From contig OX352763.1 in assembly GCA_947095585.1 (NCBI GenBank), forward strand, positions 25,159,462-25,223,461: a stretch of DNA of 64,000 nucleotides, written 5' to 3'. This DNA comes from Nephrocerus scutellatus (lineage: Eukaryota > Arthropoda > Insecta > Diptera > Pipunculidae). Each line of letters opens with the position of its first letter. Position 1 is the stretch's first letter. The notes under the pieces were generated by a model. It saw only the letters and a list, made by a program, of their open reading frames with translations. It was not told where the DNA came from and did no database searches. Shown one piece after another: positions 55,791-64,000 of the stretch. The translations under genes were made by a program, and so were the position numbers.

Positions 55791-57745
55791 GGTTCGTTTT
55801 CTTGAGATAAACACCAGTTGTTCTCGATTCTAGTGGTAGGTTAGCGACAATTGCTTAAATTACTTCACCTTTGTTGCGAGTTGTATGGAAAGATAGAATC
55901 GGTTATTTATCGGCCTTTCATATTGAACAGATAATTTTTTCGAGCTCGATAGAAAACGTTTTTCAGCTCAATTGACACCTTTCAATATTAGAATTTGGAT
56001 AATCACTGTCAATACTTTTTGAATACCACTACCTGACTGGCAAATAAGATAATAATGATCGTACCAGAATAATGAAAAGTCTGATACTTTAGGAAACAGA
56101 AAAGAGGAAAGACATGCGGCTAAACCATAATGTACCTTTGGCCACATACGCCACTTACGACAGTAAAAAACTGAGCTGTCTCCGGAAATATAGGACGAAA
56201 GATCACCACAATAACACACCATAAGCGTATAAGAAACTCTTGACAATCAATTTATTTCTAAATCTAAGTCCTCATTGGTACAATCACTTCAATTATGTTA
56301 CTGCAGTTAGCAGCACTCTACTAGAATCTAAAAATGAATAAAAATTATGATAATATGATTACTGAACCACGTCTACTGGTCGTGCCACAAGATAATCGCA
56401 GGATAAATCACTTGAGGTTGCATTGCATTACTCGGAGCAAATATGTCTATGCCTAAACATATAAATTCTTGGGACTCAATTAGAAGATTTGTAGACTTAA
56501 TGTGTCTACGAACTCTACCAATAAAACTTAATTTAATTGACTCAAATTTAGTTCATGCAATAATAGACTCGATACGACATTCGACATACGCTTCTGACGG
56601 TTTCTTGTATACTTCTAAACCATCGAGACACATCCTTAATAGTCTTCCTGTACAAGGCTGATAAATTTAATTAAATCCGACAAGGAATCTTCTAAATCTT
56701 GTTTTTGCTACATACTGCATACAACAAACCAAAAATAGAAACAAACGATTTATGCTAACTGACTTAACACTTGGATTTTCGTTCAGTTGGTCTGTACTCT
56801 GCACCATAATAAATTACGTTCGCATTTTCATACTAAAGTTGAAACTTTGTAATTTTCTCATTGGTAGTTTTATGAACTTCTGCAGACAAAATATGTAACG
56901 TCTGTAAATTTTAGGCAAGCGTAGGTAGTATACTATAGCGGACAAGTACTCGTATGTAGGTAGTATGTATGAGGAAAGCCATTAGTCATTTGGCATACGT
57001 TTCTTTGGTACATTATGTGAACATGTATACGTACGATAATTTATTTATTATATTTCTACTGGAAAAGGGAGGAAATATTTTGTCCACCTCCATATTATGG
57101 GTCTTACGTTGATAGAAGATGGCAATAGTCAAAAGAGGTTCGGTTTTGTTAAGAGGGTGTAGTACACACTCAATACAATATTTAGTAGCATACGGGGTTA
57201 GTCCCAGGTCGTTGTGAGTAAATTATTTCTTAAATGCTTTTATTTCTGCATTGCCGATTTAAACATATTACCATTTAACATGGAAGTGGATATTATCCTA
57301 GAAAACATTCCGCGGTAGATTCCTGGGAGAATGCTCTCCCTCACAGGAAAATGTATGGAAATTTGTTGACAACCACTTACCGAAATGGTTGAGGTCTTAA
57401 ACAGTATATTGAGAGGAAAACTAGTATCATTAAAACTCCCTGTTTGTATAGACGCTAGCAGTAATCGAAAGCTTTTGAACTTTCGTAGCAGTTTATTGAT
57501 TGGAAACTTATTATTCACTAGTAGAGAGAACCCGTCAAAAATTACGGAATCTTTTATTTTTGTTTAACATTTCACCTTTTTACCATAAATTTTCATATAC
57601 TATCATAGCGCCTACTAACAGCGTTTTATCCAAGCAAACAGACTGACCAACAAACATCGGTAATTACAAAAGGATTTTCAATAGGAACATAACAATTTTG
57701 CATTTCAATAAAAACACACACCTTAACTTTTTTTATGATCTGCCT
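55791..57745. other. No gene recognised
   Basis: AT-rich sequence with short frames (for example 56443-56661 and 57240-57567 on both strands) and no identifiable product. Confidence 0.3.
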
Positions 57746-57749
57746 ATGT

Positions 57750-58175
57750 TAAAATGCCAGTTAAGGTGTTGGTTTTTATTAAAGTAAAGTTCAAAAAGCA
57801 AGATTTGAAAATTATTAAAAATTACAACCCAAATTCTGAGTCGGTTGTCGCAACTTTAAGATCGCTTACTCAAATATTCGGTCGTAATAATCGTCCTACC
57901 GGACAGGCTGTGCGTGCTATAGTAGATAATTTCCAGTCAAGATATTCACTATTGAATGTTCTTGTGCCAGTGAGACAACGCACCAGCCGAAGTACAGCAA
58001 ATATCGCAGCCGTAGGTAAAAAATCGATTTCACGCCATTCACAGGAATTGGAAATCTCTCAGTAGACATTGTGGCGAATTTTGCGTAAAAATCTTGGACT
58101 ACACCCTAACAAGATCAAATTAACTTAAGAACCTCTGAAGCCTCTTGATGATTTGAAGCGCCGAAACTTATGATG
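57750..58175 (+). mobile_element. Relic of a second mariner-type (DD41D-like) transposase, N-terminal half
   Basis: The frame opens MPVKVLVFIKVKFKKQDLKI and continues with FGRNNRPTGQAVRAIVDNFQ, RQRTSRSTANIAAV, ISRHSQELEISQ, a stop, then TLWRILRKNLGLHPNKIKLT and PLKPLDDLKRRN. These parallel the 32.8-kb transposase (AHNRPSETTIKNVI, STLWKILRKDLGLVPYKIQL, ELKPHDHRLRRE) but with low identity, so it is an older or separate lineage. The catalytic domain is missing. Confidence 0.75.
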
Positions 58176-58439
58176 TTATGTTAAGCTATGTCCTTATTGA
58201 AACAACCTTTATATGTTGATCCATAATCATTCACCATCTATCGTCCGTCATCAAATGATGACATCTTTAATTTTTGTATCGTAAATCATCAGCTTACTTT
58301 TATCATTCAAATTATTCTCAACTGTCTACCGTCTTCCATTCCATTGTATCTATCTTATCTACCATATGAACTCACTCAAGACCCACAAAAGCCGATTCTC
58401 AAACTAGTTACAGAAAAACAGAAATACACGTCTTCGTAA

Positions 58440-58575
58440 TATCGCGACTACAGCGCAACCTATATCCAGTAGTTTAAGCGATATGACATTTCGATTTCGA
58501 TCGAAATATCATCCATACGCGGGAGGCCAGGACCGAACCCTAGTTGTAGAGCCAAATATGATAATGATGATCATC
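58440..58575 (+). mobile_element. LINE family B 3'-tail fragment
   Basis: Ends CCCTAGTTGTAGAGCCAAAT followed by ATGATAATGATGAT, the same 3' terminus as the copy ending at 31455. No coding part is recognisable in the short remainder. Confidence 0.55.
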
Positions 58576-58603
58576 CATACATGTTAGCTTACCATATTGT
58601 TAC

Positions 58604-58896
58604 GAATAATAATACCGGCGCGACAGACCATGCGGCGGGTCCAAGGCCTGGCTTCTCCCAACCATTTGTGTTGAGAATGCATATTTTTGCAACCAAATGG
58701 AGGGGGACCTACAAATTGAATGCCGGATCCGAACGGCGAATTGAGAAGCTTTCCGTGACAACTTATTACTCTCGGACGTTTGTCAAACTTTCGCGAGAGG
58801 TGGGATACCGTGAAAAATACTTTGGTATTTACTGGGATTCGAACCAAGAACCCCCTGCTCAGGAGTCCATGCTCCTATCCACTCAGCCACGGCGCA
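58604..58896 (-). mobile_element. tRNA-derived SINE-like element, near complete
   Basis: Minus-strand head at 58896: GCGCCGTGGCTGAGTGG (A box TGGCTGAGTGG) and, about 35 bases on, GGTTCGAATCC, an exact RNA polymerase III B-box match. The order and spacing are those of a tRNA (Ser/Leu-like start), so the element probably carries an internal promoter. The body includes CACGGAAAGCTTCTCAATTC and ends at GTCTGTCGCGCCGG followed by TATTATTATT (tail at low coordinates). Confidence 0.85.
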
Positions 58897-59033
58897 TACA
58901 CAAAATGTACGAAAATGTAAATAGAAATGTACATACTCGTATGCAAGAATAGGCATCGTATTGAATTGTAATAGAATGAGGAAATCAGTTATACGTGTGG
59001 AACTTGTATAGCAAATTGTAGATTCTACCACTA

Positions 59034-60725
59034 TGTTCTGGTACTCTTTTGTACTTTCTAGGTGGCTTGATTACAATACCGTATAAATGATTAGAACCCT
59101 CTTGAAAATGTTGATTAGGTATAAATACAGCAGTTTTATCGCAGTTGTAAAGATTATGTTAATATTTGGAAGTGAACCAGACTACTTGGCAAGTTGAAAA
59201 GTAGATAGAGCTACCTTCTTCTTCTTTATGTCCTGTATTCCCTTGTGGGTCCTAGGGCCTCTACTACGCCTACGCGTCATCGCGTGCGGTTCCTGGCAAT
59301 GAGCTTCAGCTCTCTCCAACTCTTCCCCAATTGCCGTGCCTCCTCCTCAACTGTTCTGCGCCATGTATTTATCGGACGACCCGTTCTTCTACCATCCTGA
59401 GATAACGGGTTCCATTCCATTGCGTAGTTTACTATGGAACTGTCGCCTTTTCGAAGTTTATGATCAATCCCCTGCCACTTCCGTCGTTGGATGGTTGTGC
59501 CTATTGGTTCCTGACCTGTTTACTGGTAAAGATGTTCGTTAGAGATACGGTTAGGCCAGAAAACCCTTAAGATGTACCGTATGTACCTATTTACGAATGT
59601 TTGTAATATTTTTGTGATAGTAGCGGTCACCTTCCAAGTGCTGCACCCATACAACAGCACATATTCAACAATTCACCGGAACAGTCGCAGCTTGGTGTTT
59701 AAGCTGATCGCATTGCTTCGCCATATCATGGACATCATTCCAAACACCGATTTTGCTTTGCCGATTCGGTTGACAATGTCCTGTTCGGTTCCACCTTCGG
59801 TCGAGACAATAATCCCGAGATATTGGAAACTCTCTACTCTCTCTACCGGCTGTCCAGCAATGTTAACATGAGTAACTGAGTTAGTCCCGAGGTTGATGAT
59901 TTTGGTTTTGGCAGCATTAATCTTCAAACCCGCAACATTTGCCTCCCTCTCCGCATTTTTTGTCATTTGGTGCAGCTCCATAATTCTGTGTGAGAGTAAA
60001 CAAACGTCGTCAGCGTAATCCAGATGTTTGAGTTGAGATGTAAGAGTCCAACGAATTTCTCCGTTTCCAGTAGATAGAGCTGCGCGAAGTACATCGCTAA
60101 TCACCAACAAAAAAAGTATCGGCAATAGAATGCAACCTTGTCGTACCCCACTTAGGATCTCGAATTCCTCTGACAGCTTTCCTCTATGCAGCACATGACA
60201 TTTAGAGCCATCATAGGTTGCTTTAAGAATAGCTATTAGTTTATTGGGTATACCTCTCCTGTGCAAGGCGAGCCAGATAAACTGTCTGTTGACACTGTCA
60301 AACGCCTTCTCAAAATCGATGAACAGCAGGTGCAGTGATGACCGGAATTCAACGCACTGTTCAATAATGATCCGCAGGGTGTTTATGTGGTCTACACAGG
60401 AGGATCCAGTGCGGAAACCTGCTTGTTCGGCATCGAGTGTATCTTCCAGATGTTCCTTAATACGCTCAAGTACTACTTTGGCTATTACTTTTGCAATTGC
60501 AGGGAGAACGCAAATGCCTCTCCAGTTTTCGCACTCCATAAGACTACCTTTTTTAGGGGGCTTGACAATCATTCCCTTCTTCCACTCGTCGGGGAAACTT
60601 TCTACCTCCCAAGCTCTTTCTACAAGAGGATATAAAAGCTCTGCTGATGTCGTTGGAGCTGTCGATAGAGCTACCGCTTATGTGAATAATAGGTATACGT
60701 GAATAATAAGTAATCACTTTTTTAA
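59034..60725 (+). mobile_element. LTR split in two by a LINE insertion
   Basis: The left part (59034-59215) carries TGTTCTGGTACTCTTTTG, CCGTATAAATGATTAGAACC and GTTGAAAAGTAGATAGAGC. The right part (60664-60725) resumes with GATAGAGCTACCGCTTATGT and GAATAATAAGTAATCAC. The LINE lies between. The copy at 43361-43561 shows the same sequence uninterrupted (GTAGATAGAGTTACTACT). The right end of this LTR fades after about 60725. Confidence 0.7.
59216..60663 (-). mobile_element. LINE family E (RTE-like), 5'-truncated, with a nearly intact RT
   Basis: The minus strand holds a 299-codon uninterrupted RT (60572-59673): MECENWRGICVLPAIAKVIA, EQAGFRTGSSCVDHINTLRI, LLFIDFEKAFDSVNRQFIWL (palm Asp), ILSGVRQGCILLPILFLLVI, HLDYADDVCLLSHRI (catalytic YADD) and SFQYLGIIVSTEGGTEQDIV. 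Sequence upstream of 60572 (RAWEVESFPDEWKKGM-like) extends the frame to the truncation point. The C-terminal region after 59673 is frameshifted but recognisable (LQTFVNRYIR, RTGRPINTWRRTVEEEARQL). Its 3' tail is a (GAA)n run against a 12-bp target duplication GATAGAGCTACC (59204-59215 and 60664-60675), so this insertion is comparatively young. Confidence 0.9.
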
Positions 60726-62544
60726 ATGATATTTTTAATTTGTTCATTGGAGAACTTAGAACATCAACTTATTTTAAAAATCTACGATTAAGTCAATAAA
60801 CAACTATATATTGTAATGATGTGCAACGGAAAAAGGAAATAATTCAATGCGGCCAATATTCTCAACCGCCGGAGGATAACCCCTCTAACCCTATACATAT
60901 CAAACTTCAAAGCAACAACATTCTTGGACCTAGATTCACTCAATCTAGTCGCATAATTACAAAATTAAGATTAATTGGTCACAGTTTGCTTAAGATCGTT
61001 AACCTAATTAGCTTGATTATTAGCTCTGTGCTGGTGCGGTAGAAATTTTATCGAGTGCCTATGTGTATATAGGTGTGTCTTTGTATGAGTGCACGATATA
61101 CTAATTTTTTCCCAAATTTATGTGCGTCTGACTTTGTATTATCTTGTCTCGTTTGATGGCATTCGCATTTATATCCTGAAGGATTTAAGCTCCATATAAC
61201 ACAAATTGGCGAACCAGCCAACCAGCCAGTCGTTTAATGCAATGTGACGGTCGCTGCCTCTTTGAATGAATAGGACGGCAGTTTTTGCCAAGGCCTTTGG
61301 ATATGTCTATCTAATGAATAAGTACATGCCAGCCTTTATTCACACACACACACAGCAGGATCTAATCTGCCATAATTGAGCGGAATATGATTCATTTTTT
61401 GTCTTCTGCATGTATACATTGCGCTATAATGTCCTCATTTTCCAATGTTGACAGTGATAGTCTGTGTGATAGTCAGCTGAAATGTGGGCGTAGTCAGCCC
61501 ATGGTCTAAACATCTGCTACAGAGTCACAAACATTTTAAAATAATTTGAAATACTGCGAGAAGTCACTCTAGAAAGAACGTGCTGTTCTAGGTGGCTTTT
61601 TATGGTCAACCGTCAGTCAGTTCCATCTATCCGTTATGCCTTTCATGCACAAAAAGGACACTTTACCAAAGAAATCCTTCATGCCTCAGCATTTATGTAT
61701 TTTTCTCTTGCACCCTTTGTTAAAAGTTTTCCTACTATAGATATCATGAACCACAGGACAGGTATGCTGCATAATCCTTACCTACTCTGTTGAACTGCAG
61801 GAGACTATGAGATGAGACAGTCACAGAGTTTTCTTGGTGGTATACATTTTCACTCGTTTATGATGTAACCCCGTGTAGCCCTAGATAACGCACTCCCCAG
61901 TAAGTCAACTTATGTACGATTACTATGCCAAGTGATGAAAGCTTTGTAAACACGAATACAAAAGCATGCATTTTTTTTATGAAAATCCTTACCCTTCAAG
62001 GTTGCGTCAAATGATTATTCTTATTACTACCGAGAGTGTCCCACAGTTGACCTAAACTACAGATGTTTATATTTACTGCATTACAACGTGAATCGTGCGC
62101 AGGATTGTTTGTTTATTTGCATTACAGTACGTACTTGCATCACATCATATACCCATTCACCTACCCTAAAGGTCGTATGCAGATACATGTAAAAAGGTAA
62201 ACAATGTTCAAGTATGTACTGTGATACGGAAATTACACCACAGCTTTTAAAACGTCATTGATTACTTTTCGTCCTTGGACTGCAATAACAAAATACTAAG
62301 CTGTTATGCGTCGTGCCCCAGGAACAAGATGAACTAAATTTTTACTACGCATTATGGAATAAACATTGCTGCTTTGTCTTGTAAAATTTGTAACCATTAT
62401 GGGGTTAGCTACTTCGTATAAACGTTTGTGGGGCATATTATTCTGGTAGTATGGGTGCTTATTTGCTTAGATAGAACTAACTGAAGGGTTAACTCGCAAA
62501 CAAGCTGTTATATAATTAATGTTTGACATTTATTTATATACTCA
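60726..62544. other. No gene recognised
   Basis: AT-rich sequence with a short (AC)n near 61340. Open frames such as 60821-61042 and 61602-61793 are unassigned. Confidence 0.35.
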
Positions 62545-62998
62545 GGCAAATCATCAACAATAGATTAACATTCAAACAACGCTTTCAAATTATACAAATT
62601 TACTTTGAAAATCAGTCATCGATTTGCGCAACTTATAGAGGTTGTTTCATCGCAAAATTGTGCCTAACGATGGGGCTCATTTGTGCTTAACAGGTATGTT
62701 AATAAACAAAATTGCCGCATATTGAGTGAGACCAACTCACAAGATACCCTGCAGACTCCATTATATTCAGAAAAATGTACCGTTTCTATTCTATGCTGAT
62801 AAGCCAGCAACAATAGACGCCTTCGAGGCCAGCATTGTTCGTGCTATTTGTGACATACGGCCAGCAGTGCACGAAAAAGTGGCCCAAAATTGGACGTCCA
62901 GAATGCGCTTCGTCAAGAACAGCCGTGATGACCATATGCCCGAAACCATTTTCAAATGCCATCTATGGGTACTTCTAAGGAAAAAATCACTTTGATTG
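62545..62998 (+). mobile_element. Internally deleted relic of a mariner-type (DD41D-like) transposase
   Basis: Three pieces of one transposase lie in order: an N-terminal NRLTFKQRFQIIQIYFENQS (from 62564), a catalytic FHRKIVPNDGAHLCLTG-like piece (near 62643, where intact copies have RKILFSDEAHF), and a C-terminus YADKPATIDAFEASIVRAIC through NWTSRMRFVKNSRDDHMPET (62795-62960). Two internal deletions removed most of the DNA-binding domain and the second and third catalytic Asp. Confidence 0.8.
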
Positions 62999-63045
62999 AA
63001 ATTTAATCTCTTTTTAAATTCTCTATATTAACTTCACTTGCCCGT

Positions 63046-63130
63046 GGGTCGTCGGTCGTCGGTCGGTCGTCGGTCGGTCGTCGGTCGGTCGTCGGTCGGT
63101 CGTCGGTCGGTCGTCGGTCGGTCGTCTGTC
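63046..63130. repeat. Simple repeat of GGTCGTC / GGTCGGTCGTC, about 11-bp period
   Basis: GTCGGTCGGTC-type units repeat about seven times with little variation immediately before the repeat at 63131. Confidence 0.95.
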
Positions 63131-63425
63131 GTGGATTCTTGCGATCAATTTTTAACCCACTTCCCATGGCCCGATTTTATTGAAATTTTGCACACATGTG
63201 TATTTCCGGAGACAACACTTTCTATTAAATTTTGAGGCCCCTCGGGCTGCGGGGTCGGGGGGCTCCCAAACAAAAATTTTAAAAAATTTACCCGATTTTC
63301 TTCAAATTTTACACACATGTGTATACCCAATAAACAATACTTTTTCGAAAATTTGGTAGTGATCGGGTCCCGGGTTCGGCCGCAAGGCCCTTATACATTT
63401 TTTAAATATCTGTACTGGCATCAGA
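63131..63425. repeat. Second locus of the 1.7-2.5 kb repeat family
   Basis: GATCAATTTTTAACCCACTT, CCCGATTTTATTGAAATTTT, ACACATGTGTATTTCC, GACAACACTTTCTATTAAA and GGGGTCGGGGGGCTCCC follow in the same order as at 1801-1930. A second, divergent unit then begins near 63290. Confidence 0.8.
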
Positions 63426-64000
63426 TATTCGTCGCCCTTTATGGACTGTGTGCGGTGTGTGCTGCGCTGTCGGCTGCGCTGCATGGTTTTGGTGGTGGTG
63501 GAGAGAGAGAGAGAGAAATCTTAGCGCACGCACAAATGAACCCAGCAAATGAAACGAGACATACATGTTTTATGCTTACTTCAACTTACATTTTTATTTA
63601 CTGAATTGTATTTTTATTGATGTCGTTTTTTTTGTTGTCGATATCAACTTGCAGATAGAACAACAAGTTTACACAATATTCTGTCATTTGGCGTTTTCAT
63701 AAATTAGTTCAGAGCAGTCAAAGAGTTCTCAAGATAAATGTTCGTGTTTCTTATTTGCTCAGAGTATGAGCGTGCTCTAAGTGGTCAGAATAAAATGATC
63801 TAAGCTTTTTCAAATTTAACATCTGATGTCAAATGTTTGTTTCGATGATTTTCTCCTACAATAAAAAAAAATGGCCCAGGATCGAGGGGCTCCCATATCA
63901 ATTTCTGCGATTAGAGAATTTAGATGAAAAATTTTTATGGGTTGTTTTTTTTTACTTTTTACAATTTAAAGTTCTCTCGGGCTTAAAAATAAACGTTTTA
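63426..64000. other. No gene seen
   Basis: Contains a (GA)n run near 63502-63517 and AT-rich sequence. No recognisable frame. Confidence 0.35.

Noticed and set aside
58840..58896. Possible functional tRNA gene
   Set aside because: The A and B boxes are present, but no complete cloverleaf acceptor pairing is seen and the sequence runs on into a dispersed SINE body.

Overview
This is a gene-poor, repeat-rich stretch of an AT-rich insect genome, most likely a cyclorrhaphan fly (a tephritid fruit fly or relative). The reasons are jockey, RTE-like and RNase H-bearing LINEs, mariner-type elements with a DD41D-like catalytic spacing, tRNA-derived SINE-like repeats, a short 98-bp GT-AG intron, and a His/Gln/Ser/Gly-rich exon of the kind common in fly regulatory proteins. 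There is no prokaryotic gene organisation. Identities come from reading translations by eye; no database search was run.

Host genes. Two host features can be supported. One is an internal coding exon on the minus strand at the left edge (1-570), rich in His, Gln, Ser, Asn and Gly and preceded by a good splice acceptor. The other is a complete two-exon gene at 29287-30038 (plus strand) for an SDF2-type MIR-domain protein with a signal peptide and a C-terminal HTEL ER-retrieval motif. The other longer ORFs are transposon debris, tandem-repeat artefacts or unrecognised short ORFs.

Layout. 1.4-8.6 kb: a tandem repeat, then relics of two LINE families, one interrupted by a short mariner deletion derivative. 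10.06-16.05 kb: a jockey/R1-like LINE whose body is present as three mosaic tandem copies, followed by a solo-LTR-like sequence. 18.7-20.1 kb: minus-strand LINE relics split by a 518-bp element with about 110-bp inverted repeats. 20.1-21.3 kb: an unexplained GC-richer island. 22.2-24.35 kb: a 91-bp satellite of about 24 copies, with a 24-bp perfect hairpin just past its end. 26.4-27.5 kb: a non-autonomous element with repeated GGGCGATTATT-type motifs. 29.3-30.0 kb: Sdf2. 30.4-31.45 kb: RTE-like LINE. 32.7-34.0 kb: a nearly intact mariner-type element whose transposase carries one nonsense codon. 35.2-40.3 kb: CCAAAAGAC minisatellites, a SINE-like insertion, LTR fragments and a mariner relic. 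42.0-44.8 kb: a LINE inserted in an LTR, part of which is duplicated in tandem (2 x 1177 bp). 46-52 kb: further LINE relics. 54.7-60.7 kb: RTE-like LINEs, mariner and SINE-like fragments, and an LTR split by a LINE with a clear 12-bp target-site duplication. 62.5-63.4 kb: a third mariner-type relic and a second locus of the repeat family seen at 1.7-2.5 kb.

How the parts relate. The same families recur in different states of decay, so insertion order can be read directly. Full-length and internally deleted mariner copies sit side by side, LTRs are interrupted by LINEs while another copy keeps the empty site, and tandem duplications run across transposon boundaries. I found no convincing previously undescribed functional system. 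The strongest leads are the mariner-type element and its poly(A)-bridged deletion derivatives, the mosaic LINE triplication, and the satellite with its boundary hairpin.
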